This document shows positions 36,811 through 48,549 of a stretch of 64,000 nt of DNA, piece after piece. Each line of letters opens with the position of its first letter. Position 1 is the first letter of the stretch. Below the pieces are notes generated by a model, which was given only the letters and a program-made list of their open reading frames with translations, searched no databases and was not told the DNA's origin. Made by a program: the position numbers and the translations under genes. The DNA is from Bactrocera neohumeralis (lineage: Eukaryota; Arthropoda; Insecta; Diptera; Tephritidae), in assembly GCF_024586455.1 (NCBI RefSeq), contig NC_065921.1, positions 7,409,401-7,473,400 of the forward strand. Direction: 5' to 3'.

Positions 36811-37284
36811 TTAAGCTGTGGAGTTTTTTAGGTTTTCGTTTAACAGCATTTTGTGGGCGTGGTAGTGGTCGGATTCGACTCGTCATTATGATAATTTATA
36901 TATACAAGTATAACATATAACTGCATATCGGTCTCGATTAGTTTTACTGATGCCAGGAAAGAATGATTTCAATTTCATCTGGTTAAAGTTATAACACAAG
37001 TCTCAAATATTCTAAAGTTCATTATCTAGCAGCCTCAACCACTTCACATCAGTCAAGAAATACGCATGTACATATACTTATTTATGAGAGTTAAGCAGGT
37101 ACTAGAAAATCACCTATAAGAACTATGAGCACATCCCTCAAATCTACTTGCATTAATATTATCCATTGCATTTACGAAATAGACGCTGAAAATAAACGAA
37201 GGAAGTGCATGCTGTGACTTAACCCTTGCAATAAGTATCCATTCCAACTTCAAGTGCAAGTTATGACTTAGAAGAAGCTTAACT

Positions 37285-37450
37285 GTATATCTTCTTCTTG
37301 GCGGTTTTGCCAAATTTACAACAGCGCGCCAGTCGTTCTTCCTTTTGGCTTTTTGGGAGGAGATTCTAATTGTAACTAAGTCCTTCTCCTCCTGGTCTGT
37401 CCGCCGGAGTTTACTGCGTCGAATACTCCTACAGCTGAAGTGTATTCATC
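37285..37450 (-). mobile_element. LINE 3' terminal fragment
   Basis: 'tatatcttcttcttggc...gcgccagtcgttcttcc...aagtccttctcc' parallels the start of the segment at 32142 in the same orientation (tatacttcttttgc...gagccagtcggtcttcc...aagtccttctcc). It is thus a 5'-truncated copy of the same family. Confidence 0.6.
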
Positions 37451-39304
37451 CATTCAGACGACACGAATAGTTAGGACAGAAAAAGCATAATTTTGAACCA
37501 TTGACATCTACACTTGGCTGGATGGCTTTGATTTACTGTAATATACAGTACAACAGTTGTTAGGCTGGGTACGATCCTTCTCAAATTATCGCTTTATCTC
37601 GTATAAAATGAGAGTTTAGAAGATCATCAGCTCACTTGCTTCCGTTCATACTTTGTAATATGTTGTCTCGAAATCGGCTTTAAATCTGAAACCTGACTTG
37701 AAATTGATCAAAAATGCTGCTTGGGTTCTCTGAGTCATATCTGGTATCAGGTATAAGGCACTTTCTAAAAGATAATACTCGTATTAAAAAGATAATTTGA
37801 GAGAGAAATGTTATTTCCTATATACAAATCGAATCTAACGAGTAGCAGTAGTGGTCAAACCAACTTTCCCACCGATCTCAACCAGCTTCTCACCACTAAC
37901 GCTAACTCACAAATGAGCCCACGAAATAACAAGTAGACTTCACTTGCACAATGATCGTGTCTGTCAAAAAAAATTGCTTCCAAGTTATGAAATCTTTCAC
38001 AATGCACTCTCCTTCATTATTTTCACCGATAAGGACAAACATGAAGAACAAAAATTTAGGACTTTATTGAAGAGAAATAAATAATATCCATTAGTGTATT
38101 TGTATGTACCTATATGTGTCTATAACCTATGTCATATGTGTCTATATGTCTCCTCCGTCTCCAAAATATTTTATTTGTAAATATCTCTCCGCAAGTTCAG
38201 GACCTTATGCCCTCTATATTTGCACCTTTCGAGTTTTCGAAATTCAGTTTTTTGTTAAATTTATTTGTATACAATAGTCATAGTGATGTTATTATTATTT
38301 TTTATTGTTAAATATGCGATTCTCACTTTTGATCTGTATTATATTTCAGGGCGGCGAAAACTATTGTACTAGACACTCTTTCTACTTATACAATTATTTG
38401 CATACCATACTTATATATATAAAACTATATATTTTACGTACATAAATGCATATATGTATGTATATATATATGTATATGAAATAAAATACACACACACATA
38501 AACAGGAACTAATAGCACACTATACAAACACTTTAGCTCTCGCTCTCTATCTTTCGCTCACTTTTTATTTGACTTAATTCACTTTAGTGAAACGCAATGT
38601 AATGATTAGTAATGTAAATTGGTAAAAAGTTTTTTTTCAATTTTTTTAACTAACTTCTTCTTTTTTATTTTTAATTGAAATTTACTTTGTTTAAATAGCA
38701 GTAACGGCAAGTTTTAGCCTTCATTTTTTAAATTTTGCCAAAATTATTTTTGTTTTCAAACGGTCTTTAAAGTTTCTCAAATACTTCGTACTAATTCTTT
38801 ATGTTTTATACTTTCATTTTTATTATAATGTATTTAATAAACAATTTTATTAATGTTGACAATTAAGGGAATTATTATTTACAAATAAAAACATACTCAC
38901 AAATAAAAAAATAAATAAAATGATGAGTTTTGTATTCTGTTGTGTTTTTGAGGATTTCTGACGTATAACAAGCAGATAGCTATCACCTGAGTTTTTTACT
39001 CAAAACGAAAAATCGCTTAAATTCTTGAGAATATTGCATTATCAGGTTTCTTTCATTCATTAATATTATGTTAGAGGATAGAACTCTGTAGAAAATCTAT
39101 ATCACAATTTCAAAACAAGAAACACACCAGGAAATATATATCAGGAAACCCAACCATGAGATACTTTTGGTCAAAGAAAGCAATGCAGAACGCCTTTATG
39201 ACTTTTTAAACTACATTATATATGAAGTTAAAATCAAGTGTTTCTTCAACTGAACATTCCAATTGGAATCGTTGCTATTTTCTCTACTATATCTCTATCT
39301 CATA

Positions 39305-40260
39305 TTTTATTTTGTCGCCTTGAGAGTAATCCCCACTAGATGTAATACACTTATGCCAACGATTTTTCCAGTCATCGAAACACTTTTGGCCTTCTTCAGC
39401 TCCTTCAGCGAATTTCGTTTTATCTCTTCGATCGACTGAAAACGGGTTCCACGGAGCTGCAATTTCAGTTTGGGGAAAAAGAAAAAATCAAGCGGAGCCA
39501 AATCTGGTGAATACGGTGGTTAATCGAAGGTATTCATTACGTTTTGGCTTAAAATTTGGTTCACAAACGTGGTTCGATGCGATGGTCCTTAATCATCATC
39601 TAAAGTCAATGAATTGTTCTTCCACAATTCCGGCCGCTTTCTTAGGATATTCTCATGCAAACGCCTCAATACGGCTAAACAGAACTTCTTATTGACCGTC
39701 TGTCCCTTCCAAATAAATTCATGATGCATCAAACCACGAACATCGAAAGAAAAAAAAATGAGCATCACTTTGATTTTTGAGCGGCTTTGGCGTAGTTTTT
39801 TTTGTTTTCGGCTCGTTTTTTTCCTCCATTCCGATGATTGTGGACTTGTTTGTATGTCAAATTCATAAACCCTTCTCTCATCGGCATTTATAATACTCCC
39901 CATGAATGTAGGATCAGAAATAACACGACCAAGCATGTCCAAAGAGACCTGTTTACGGTACTTTTTTTGAAAAAAAAATGGAGCTTCATCGGGACGAGTC
40001 GAGCAAGAACGCGTTTCATACCCAAAATATCCACTAAAATCATTCGAATGGACTCGCGAGAGATGTCGAGCTCTTTTCTTATCTCTCTAACACTTACCTG
40101 ACAAGTTTCAAGCACCACATCCTTCATTTTTTTTCATATTTCTATTACCATAGTTGAAGAGGTCGAAGGTCGTTCAAAATGCGGTATGTCTTCAACGATC
40201 TCTCGACCGTCTTTGAAGGCTTGATACACCATTAGCCTTTTCCAACATTCGCAACGATTC
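39305..40260 (-). mobile_element. irritans-type mariner, pseudogene
   Basis: Minus-strand pieces in order: VSVREIRKELDISRESIRMILVD (HTH), LGMKRVLARLVP, NADERRVYEFD, KVMLIFFSFDVRGLMHHEF, WKGQTVNKKFCLAVLRRLHE, LRKRPELWKNNS, then MAPLDFFFFPKLK with the third catalytic Asp and, at the end, VLHLVGITLKATK. Several frameshifts and stops separate the pieces. Orientation is opposite to the host gene. Confidence 0.85.
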
Positions 40261-42416
40261 CGCGCACGAAATGCACGAATATCAGATTATTTAAGATAAG
40301 ATAGATAGGCGAGGATGCAACCGCGACCTTAGGTCTATTGTACCCTCTCCTAAACCACAAAGGCTCACCTAGGCCCAGCATATTGAGAAAGTACAATGTA
40401 CTGTCAGGTGGTAATAAGACGATGTGATCCCTATTTGGAAACATGAATTCGACTACAAATACTATGCAGTTAATTGGCAGTTTTTCTAGAGTTGCTGGCT
40501 CCATGTCGCAGAACCGGCAATTTGCGAAGGAATCTTAGCTCATGTTATTTAAGATCTTCTTCAACCTGCAGTGGCCTGTGTAGCCTGAATTTTTACCTAG
40601 GGAGGTTTATTACATATTTCAACACATTCTAACGGATACTGACAGACGTCTCTAGCTATTCAAAGTGGATTATTCGTGGCCTCACGTCCATTAGCATATT
40701 TTATTTAACCTAATCTACCAACAATTCCGACCGCATTCCGCCAATAATATGTCAGTTGGAGTTGTCTAAACTGAATATATATAAAACTTAGAGTTTTCCA
40801 GAACATGTAGTTAAATATGGCTTGTTCACATCGCTCGCTCGCTTTGTGACTCGATTAGGCCATCAGTAGTTTTTAAATATAAAGTATTGATCTATAGTCC
40901 ACTAAGAATTTACATTCGTTACAAGTGCTGAAAAGGTGTTACCATGAAAAAGTTTAGAGTTGAGTTCGGCAAACACTTTATTGCTTAAAATTTCTGTAAC
41001 TCTCACTAGTTATACAAGTATTACTACAAGTATTAGTGGAATCTTCTCGGCACGTGTACATACATACATATATGGGTGGGGGCTAAAGAAGACGTACATT
41101 TTTTTGGATGGATCAGGAAGGTTGGGTTGAGGCCTCCGCAGGGAGCTCTCAATCTACCCTTGCTGCAGATCACTGCAGATGTACTTTTCTTTAGTGCGGC
41201 TTTCTTTTCACTCCGATAGAAGAGCTGAGCTCACTACCAATGTGCTCAAAGCCAGACAAAGATTGTACGAGTATAGCCTCACTAGCAGTATCATCAAGCT
41301 ACTTGCCTAATATAAGACTTTTATGAGTGCCTATTATCTGTAGAAACTATAAGGGGAGGATATGAGAGGTTATAAATAATATTGAAAATCTGAGTAGTAT
41401 GTGCAAAATATTTTTAGCGGAAAAATTAAAGAACGTCATTTGATATCTGCTTTGATCAGTTGTCAAATACGGCCGTCAACCGATTAGCTTTAACTTAATC
41501 GGCAGATGTCAAAATATGATTCTCTCAACTCAACAACTCTTTTTAGTTATAGTATAACGATTTATGGCTTTGATTTTTCTAATGTATATAAAGCTTTCGA
41601 TGAGATTGGTTGTTTCTAAAATTACGTAATTTTTATGTAAATTTTATTTGACATATTTTTTCCTTTTAAGTATGCAGCTACTAACAAAAATTGCTTTTAA
41701 ATATAATAATATTACTTACAAATGTCCTCTAAGTATATCAAACTCAACATATTTGTATATATATACACTCTATATATAGCTATGTAGTTAGTAGTATGTA
41801 GTACACAAGCTTGAAAACCGTCTTCCCAACTTACCAAGTAGTTTTTAATCCAAAGAAAAAATATATATTTTTTTAATTTAGTTCAAATAAAGTCTGCCAA
41901 ATGTTATATAAACCCGCTTTATCAACTATGAGTAAAACACTAAATGACGCTCATTTCATACAATTAGTCATTTATTTTCTTTAATAAAAACTAATGACGC
42001 TTTTTTTCAAAATTTTTTCTCATTTATTCATTTTGAAACAAAACACACACATGCAAAACCCCATAATTAATACCGAAACGAAATAAATTTGAATAACAAC
42101 AATCCCAACTAACTTTGCCAATCCAAAACTAAAACAAACGTATTTGCTTTTGCTAAACAAATATAAATACTTTACCCGTATTTTGCAAATTTCAACAAAA
42201 ACCACATTTTTACGACGTTAACTCTATGCTATGTTCGCGCAACGCAAAACTAAAAACGAAAAACCAAACAAACAATGAAAAAAAAACTTAAAAAATAATT
42301 GAAAAATTAAAACAAAAAATCAAAAACCAAAAAACCTCCAAACTCAACCAAAAACCAAAATGCAACAACAAAATATAAAATCAAAATAAAACAATTTGCT
42401 GCAACAAAAACAACAG

Positions 42417-42565
42417 GACCTGCCGGTCAGTCAGTGCCCGCACAGGTTCACCAAACCTCGGAGGGTATTTTCAAGGCAGAGTTCGTGCCACGCGTAGTCG
42501 GCGAGCATCGTGTGAATGTCACAGTCAACGGTTTGTCCACCGCTGGTAGTCCCTACGCAGCTAAG
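42417..42565 (+). CDS. jbug: filamin exon: rest of repeat 6
   Basis: A 149-bp exon between aacaacag and CTAAG|GTAGGA. With the split codon it reads EG-PAGQSVPAQVHQTSEGIFK, then EFVPRVVGEHRVNVTVNGLS and TAGSPYAAK, an archetypal second half of a filamin repeat. It is too short to give a long single ORF. Entry phase is 1 and exit phase 0, matching both neighbours. Confidence 0.94.
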
Positions 42566-42733
42566 GTAGGATCATGCAATTGTATCGCAACATTTTAGAC
42601 ACTAAGGTCCAAGGTTCTAACATTTTGGTTCCATAAATGTAAACATGTTTACATGGAGCCAAAGTGATTAGACTAATGACCCAAAAAACTAGAACTGATT
42701 TCATATACTTACTCCAATCATATCATTATCTAG

Positions 42734-44810
42734 GTTTACGACGTGAATGCCATCAAAGTGAAGAACGTCAGCAATGGTACGGTTGGTAAACCGGTCACAT
42801 TTTTGGTGGAGACATCGCAAGCGGGTCCCGGTAATCTTGAAGTCACTGTAAATGGCGGTCGTGTACCGACTTCCGCTCAGGCGCAAGGGCAACACACCTA
42901 TGCCATTAGTTTTACGCCACGTGACGCACAAAATCACACAGTCGAGTTGCGTTTCAATGGACAGGATGTGCCGGGCTCACCGTTTACATGTCGTGTTTCG
43001 GCTGCTGCGCGTATACAATCACCAGAAACTTTGGATAAAGTTAGTGTTGGACGGTTGTTTGAGTTCGTCGTTGAATCGGACACGGAACCAAATGTTGAAG
43101 TGCTCGGTCCGGCTAGACGCAGTGTGCCCGTCAAGATTGACGCGCTGGATGGCATTGGTTATAATATTAAATTCGAACCTGTCGAGGTCGGTGATCATTC
43201 GGTGGAAGTACGTTTACCTGGTGGTGGGCATGTCGAGGGTAGCCCATTTCTGCTCAAATCCTATTCGGCCGAGAAAGTCATTGTCACTGATATACGCCCG
43301 GGAGTGGTTGGTAAAAGCGTAAGCTTCGGCATTAATGCCAGTCAGGCCGGTGCGGGCAATTTGGAAATCATTGTTGCAGTTAATGGTAAAAATGTGCCGA
43401 ATTATGTGCAGTCGGAAGGCAATGCGCGTTTCAAGGTGAACTTCAAGCCTACTGAGGCAGCGCCACACTCGCTCTCGGTGCGTTTCAATGGTCATCCAGT
43501 ACCCGGCTCGCCATTTACATGTCAAATTGCATCAGCGCCCATTAGTTTGCCTCGAGCTTTGGCTACCGGCGAAGGTCTCAAGCAGGCTGCTATAAAAGTT
43601 GATAACACTTTCGAACTTGAGGGCTTCGAAGGTGTGGAACCGCAAGTTTTTGTAACTACACCATCTGGCGACAATATTATATGTCAATTGAGTCCACAAG
43701 GCGGCGACGCTTACACAGCAACTTTCCAACCCACAGTTGTGGGTCGTCATTTGATTAGTGTCACGGCAAGTGATAAACACATCAATGGTTCACCCTTCTC
43801 GTGCAATGTCTTCGATGTTTCACGTGTCAGCATCAGTGGCTTGGATCAACAATATGGTCCAGCCGCGTTGGGTGTGCCCGTCACCTTTAGTGTGGATGCC
43901 GCTGGCGCTGGCGAAGGCACACTTGAATTAGTAGTTTCGACAGACACGAGCACTGTAAAAGCGGAAGTGGTCGCCTGTGCACGTGGTCTCTATGATGTTA
44001 CCTTTGTGCCGCAGACCACAGAACCACATTATGTCAATATTACATTCAACGAAGTGCCCGTCGATGGCAGTCCATTTCGCGTAGATATACAACAGACAAC
44101 ACAGCACATACAGATCGGTAGTTTGGCAACCATTGATTTTCCGACAGATGATCAGATTGCAGAAATTATGGGTCCCGATCACAAGCCAGTGCCTTATACT
44201 ATTACTAGACAGACGGCGGAGTTCCGCACTCACATGACCGGCAATTATTTGATACGTTTCATCGATCGCGATACACGTCAACACATCGGCACACGCACAC
44301 TTACGGTATTTGATCCATCGTTGGTGAAGATCACAGAAGTGGGTGAAGCCATCTGCCAGCAACCAGCTAGCATCTCAGTATCACTCAATGAAGCTGGCCA
44401 AGGTGAACTGTCTGCGATTGTCAAATGTGGCGCTTCGGAGGTACCGCATTCCATACGTGGTCCATCTAAGACAGGTGTTTACGAGATCGTCTATCATCCG
44501 ACACGTGTGGCACCCCACAAGATGACCATACTCTTCAATGAAGTGCCGATTTCACTTAAACCACTGGAGATCAATGTGCTACCTACGAATGTTGGTAAGG
44601 AAATCAGTGTATCTGGACTTGGTTTATATCAGGCACGTGTTGGAAAGACGACATCTTTTGCCATCGATACCGTTAAGAGACCAGCACGCGAATTCGATGT
44701 AGTGGTCTCTGGTCCAGGAGGCCAGGCTCTACCTGTCCGCTGTTATCAAACTAAGAGTGGGCATTTACAAGCTGAGTTCACAATCACCAAACCGGGTCAG
44801 AGCATAGTTG
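42734..44810 (+). CDS. jbug: filamin exon: repeats 7-13 and most of repeat 14
   Basis: The largest exon (2077 bp). It starts VYDVNAIKVKNVSNGTVGK directly after a 168-bp intron. Repeats 7-11 are canonical (VPGSPFTC, VEGSPFLL, VPGSPFTC, INGSPFSC, VDGSPF). Repeat 12 (from about HIQIGSLATIDF) and the end of repeat 13 (ISLKPLEINV) have lost the PGSPF motif, so strand G pairing there may differ. Repeat 14 (KEISVSGLGLYQARVGK) runs to the donor TTG|GTATGT (phase 1). The conserved reading frame across 692 codons shows an active gene. Confidence 0.96.
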
Positions 44811-44865
44811 GTATGTGGATTAATGTTGGATCTTAACTTTATTTAATTCAATAAAACTTTTACAG

Positions 44866-44994
44866 AGGTACTTCATCAATCTAAGCCACTACCTGGCAGT
44901 CCATTTACATGCGAAGCGTTTGATACCAGCCGTGTTGCTGTACAGGGTGTACCAAAAGGCCAGTTAGCGCTGCACAGTCCAATCTGTTTCACAG
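44866..44994 (+). CDS. jbug: filamin exon: end of repeat 14, start of repeat 15
   Basis: After a 55-bp intron the split codon G|AG gives EVLHQSKPLPGSPFTCEAFD. It continues TSRVAVQGVPKGQLALHSP. The donor is CACAG|GTTTGT (phase 1). The short intron and 129-bp exon keep frame on both sides. Confidence 0.93.
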
Positions 44995-45060
44995 GTTTGT
45001 TCACTCGCCTTAAAATATCAATTTCAGTTTTTGTAAGACTTCCCTTTCCCCAATTTTTAG

Positions 45061-45422
45061 TGCGCACTGATAATGCCGGTATTGCCGAACTGGAGGCCTT
45101 CGCCGTCTCCCCAACCAACCAAAACCTGCCCGTTCACATTACCGAACAATCAGAGGGCATATATAGTGTTGAATTCGTGCCATCCCAACCGGGTGCTTAT
45201 AAACTAACAGTTATGTACGGCGGCGAAACCGTACAGGGTTCGCCTTTCACTTTTACCGCCTCCGCTACAGGCGTAAAGACCGATACACGCGCAGCCGGCA
45301 ACGGACTGGAGGTCTGCCAGCGCAACAAGGAGGCCTCCTTCATTGTCTACTGTCCCATTGCTCCGAATGTGCAAATCGAACGTGTCGACGAGTTTGGTGA
45401 ACGTATTGAACCGAAAATTAAG
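45061..45422 (+). CDS. jbug: filamin exon: repeat 15 and first half of repeat 16
   Basis: The acceptor is caatttttag. The split codon G|TG gives FTVRTDNAGIAELEAFAV. Signatures are EGIYSVEFVPSQPGAYKLTV and GGETVQGSPFTF, then repeat 16 from VKTDTRAAGNGLEVC. The donor is ATTAAG|GTACAC (phase 0). A 66-bp intron follows. Confidence 0.94.
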
Positions 45423-45488
45423 GTACACACTATACATAGCATCCATATTATTGAAGATCGCTTAGTATAACTGTAAATAAAATTCCAG

Positions 45489-46490
45489 GCACTTGGCAAC
45501 AATGAATGGCGTATTTCGTATACCATTCTTTCCGTCGGTCATTACGAAATACGCGCCAGCTGTCCGAATCGTGGTAACTTACCCGGCTCACCATGGAGCA
45601 TTTCCTGTGTGGAAACTTCGAAGATTACACCTGTCGGCGGTTGGGGCACACTGCTCGATCACGATGGTCGTCTCATCTTACCGGCGCGTATAATTTTTGA
45701 TGTGGAGAATGCGGGTCCCGGCGATCTGGCCTGCTCCATAGATGGCATTGAAATACCCGTAGACAAGTTAAGTGATGGCAAAATGCGCATCTACATATCT
45801 GCTGACAGCTTAGCGCCGGGCGAGCATGATTTAGACCTCACTTGGAGTGGTCTCACCATTGTGCAATGTCCGCGCAGTGCATTCGTCACTGGTCAACAAG
45901 CCGCCGACAAAGTGGTGCTCACAGGACGTGGTCTAGCGGCAGCACAAGCTGGTGAGGCAGCACATTTCACAATAGATGCCACAAATGCACCCGCCGGCCG
46001 ACCTGAGGTCATATTGATGCATCAAGACAATACTTCGGTGCCAGTAAGCTTGGCGCAACCGCGACCAACAGAAAGTATTTGGTTGGCCTCCTACACACCG
46101 CAAAAGTCATCTTCAGGTCCGCTAACCTTATCAGTCAAGTGGAATGGTCGTCTCGTCAAAGGTTGTCCACTCACTGTCGCCGTCGGCTCTTCAATGGATG
46201 CTTCGAAAGTTATCTGCTCGGGTGAGGGCCTACGTCACGGCATTGTCGGTAAGGATATTAAGTCGTGGATTGATACACGTCGTGCCGGTCCCGGTGAGTT
46301 GACAGCTCACTGCGCTGGACCACGTAAAGTGGCTTATTGTGAGCTGTATGATCACGGCGATGCCACATTTACGCTGAACATCAAACCACAAGAGCCGGGT
46401 AGGCATTTATTGACGATCAAATATGGCGGACAAAACGTGCCCGGTTCGCCGTTCGCGCTGAAGGTCGCTGGTGCACCAGATGCTAGTAAG
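45489..46490 (+). CDS. jbug: filamin exon: end of repeat 16, repeats 17-19
   Basis: Starts ALGNNEWRISYTILSVGHYE and reaches NLPGSPWSISC, closing repeat 16. Repeat 17 is atypical (GGWGTLLDHDGRLILPARI, ending VQCPRSAFV instead of PGSPF). Repeat 18 ends VKGCPLTVAV. Repeat 19 (VICSGEGLRHGIVGKD) is canonical and ends VPGSPFALKV. The donor is AGTAAG|GTAAGG (phase 0). Codon frame 0 is continuous throughout. Confidence 0.95.
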
Positions 46491-46622
46491 GTAAGGCTCT
46501 CTATATTAATCGAATATCGATCAAATACCAACCGAAAACGACTTACTCTTTTGCTTTAAATGGTTTGAAGCAAAACATACAATAGACCATATCCTCTACT
46601 CTTCCGAACTTTCTTTTTTCAG

Positions 46623-46802
46623 GTACGTGTCTATGGTCCCGGCATCGAGCACGGTGTCTTAGCCACCTTCCAATCGCGTTTCATCTGCGACACACGCGGC
46701 GCTGGCGCTGGTCAACTGACAGTGAGAGTACGTGGTCCGAAGGGCGCATTCCGTGTGGAAATGCAGCGAGAGAGTCAAAAGGATCGCACAATACTCTGCA
46801 AG
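46623..46802 (+). CDS. jbug: filamin exon: first part of repeat 20 (last repeat)
   Basis: The acceptor is cttttttcag and the donor TGCAAG|GTAAGT is a full consensus. It encodes VRVYGPGIEHGVLATFQSRF, then DTRGAGAGQLTVRVRGPKG. This last repeat lacks the CD-face residues I would expect of the vertebrate/cheerio dimerisation repeat, which is the main reason for choosing jbug. Confidence 0.94.
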
Positions 46803-46901
46803 GTAAGTAAAGAAACGAGGGATAACTACTCTTTTCTTTAAGCAGAAGCATAACTCTTCTTTTCGTTACATTTTTTAATTTTTCATGTATCACTCTTGCA
46901 G

Positions 46902-47033
46902 TACGATCCCACAGAGCCGGGCGATTATCGCGTCGAAGTGAAATGGGCTGGCGAATTTGTACCCGGATCACCGTTCCCGGTAATGATATTCGACACTGAA
47001 GAAGAGTTGCGACGCTATTTGCAAGGTATATGA
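46902..47033 (+). CDS. jbug: filamin terminal exon, main stop
   Basis: After a 99-bp intron the frame reads YDPTEPGDYRVEVKWAGEF, VPGSPFPVMIF and the tail DTEEELRRYLQGI, and ends at TGA 47031-47033. This completes 1903 codons in the window. The donor-like CAAG|GTATAT overlaps the last two codons (47025/47026), which matters for the alternative C-terminus listed next. Confidence 0.94.
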   Translation, partial: YDPTEPGDYRVEVKWAGEFVPGSPFPVMIFDTEEELRRYLQGI

Positions 47034-47333
47034 GGCCAGAGTAGTATTAGCACAATTATACTGCCCAGCCCTGCCCTCAGTCAACTAACACAACAACACT
47101 CACACCCACACCAACACCACAACCACCAAACATTACCAATGCAACATAATACATTACCAGCATCACCGCAACACTATTATCGTTCCCAACAACAAATACG
47201 TCTATCGCCACTGCTGGGCAGTCAGTTACTGAACCAGCATTACATAAGCAATCCGGATTTCATCTACGATATGGGTTCGCGCAGCTGTTTGCGACGTCGC
47301 TGCCGCCACGACAGCAATTGCGCGCTGCTTTGA
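47034..47333 (+). CDS. in-frame C-terminal extension ending in a CaaX-type box
   Basis: Past the TGA the same frame stays open for 99 codons to TGA 47331-47333. The first part is His/Gln/Pro-rich. The second part is protein-like: ASPQHYYRSQQQIRLSPLLG, then NPDFIYDMGSRSCL and the end RRRCRHDSNCALL. CALL fits C-a-a-X with X = Leu (geranylgeranyl type), preceded by basic residues and extra cysteines. It can be reached by TGA readthrough or by splicing 47025|47026 to 47160|47161 (135 bp, phase preserved), which would give 57 residues. AATAAA lies at 47342-47347. Confidence 0.5.
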   Translation, partial: GQSSISTIILPSPALSQLTQQHSHPHQHHNHQTLPMQHNTLPASPQHYYRSQQQIRLSPLLGSQLLNQHYISNPDFIYDMGSRSCLRRRCRHDSNCALL

Positions 47334-47341
47334 CAACTGAA

Positions 47342-47347
47342 AATAAA
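47342..47347 (+). terminator. poly(A) signal AATAAA
   Basis: A canonical hexamer 9 bp after the second stop and 309 bp after the main stop. It fits the 3' end of the filamin transcript. Confidence 0.6.
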
Positions 47348-48184
47348 TGGGTTCATAAAGGAAATTGAATATGTACTCGTACTGTTTAGGAAGGTGTACT
47401 TACTTTTAGAAGAAAAAATGGAAAATCACCCATACGAAATTGCGGTTCAATGGAGTAACTCTGCGGCTACATACGATACTACAAACTGGTCACACAAATC
47501 GAGGACGAGAGAGGGCAGCCAACTCACAGTAATAACAAGTAAAAGTGAGGCATTATTTTAAATTTTTTTCTTTTTTTCTACAAAATATTTAAGCAAAAAT
47601 ATTGAGAGAAGTTGAAAAATATAACAAATAATTAAATATTTAATTAATTAAAATTAGATTATAAATAAGCAATTATCCGCCCAATAGTGCGTATTTAAGC
47701 AACGAAATCTTCCAATTTGTTAACAATGCATAAACAAAAAAAAAATATACGAAATTTATAAGAACAAAATTACTTAAAAATAAATTTAGAAAAATTAAAA
47801 AAAAATTAAAGAAAATATGAAAACATATACTTATATGTATGTACTTACAAAACGATTTATATGAGCTAATAAATTTTAGTGTTTCCATTCTTTTTGGTGA
47901 ATATGTTGTTATATATTCAAAAAAAAATTTAAATAATGAGAAAATTTGTAATTTTTAAATTGAAAAACGATTTAGTATTAAAAATTTGCAAAATTGTTTT
48001 CTTTATACACTCTTGTTTGTGCTTTTTTGCTAACACAAATACAAAGCAACTATTTACAAAAATATATTACATTAAACTATGATAAAGTTATTAACCATTT
48101 TATTTAATTTAAAATGTTTACACAAATATTGAATAGTAATAAAAATATATTTTAGCTAAATAAACGGCATTTTTAATTATAACA
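47348..48184. other. AT-rich 3' flank
   Basis: Possible longer 3' UTR. Further AATAAA-like hexamers occur in very AT-rich sequence (47760-47880, 48100-48180). No ORF of note. Confidence 0.5.
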
Positions 48185-48345
48185 TAAAAAAATAGCCGAA
48201 TAATACCCTTCACAGATATAAAAAAAGTTCTCTATATAAGGTTTATATGGCATATAATGGTCCGATATTGGTAATTCTGACAAATTCAGATCATTATCTC
48301 AAAAACTAAGAGACTAGTTCACATATATACAGACGTACGAACGGA
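48185..48345 (-). repeat. reversed fragment of the 153-bp-period repeat
   Basis: Begins 'aatacccttcac' (reverse of the gtgaagggtatt terminus) and contains the reversed core 'tttatatggcatataatggtccgatat'. This is a 3' end-only copy. Confidence 0.55.
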
Positions 48346-48549
48346 CCATGTCCAATCGACTTTTTGGGACAAATAAGCAAAAGGAAATTTTAATTAAATT
48401 CCACCAGGAATATAATACTAAAAAAAAGTATTTTGCCAATTTGTTGGGACTATACTTAATTACTGTGCCAAATATGAGCGCGATCTGCCAACCAGTTTGC
48501 TTACAGCAGCTGCTTAAATCGAACAACCTCAGTAGTGTGTTGTGATTTT

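Larger units (their letters stand above)
34915..42416 (+). other. 7.5-kb jbug intron
   Basis: From GTATGT to caacag. It holds the third copy of the GGTTACATGGGTTT element (36223-36810), a LINE 3' scrap at 37285-37450 and a mariner fossil at 39305-40260. A stretch at 40270-40700 looks like the non-coding strand of LINE sequence but could not be assigned. It also has TATA/CATA tracts (38400-38480, 41740-41780) and a very A-rich, CAAAA-like run just before the acceptor (42230-42410). No nested gene seen. Confidence 0.85.

Noticed and set aside
66..47333. Assignment of the gene to cheerio (the canonical filamin)
   Set aside because: The last repeat and tail (FDTEEELRRYLQGI) and the absence of the strongly conserved KVKMDC-type and dimerisation repeats fit jitterbug better. 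A profile search could overturn this.
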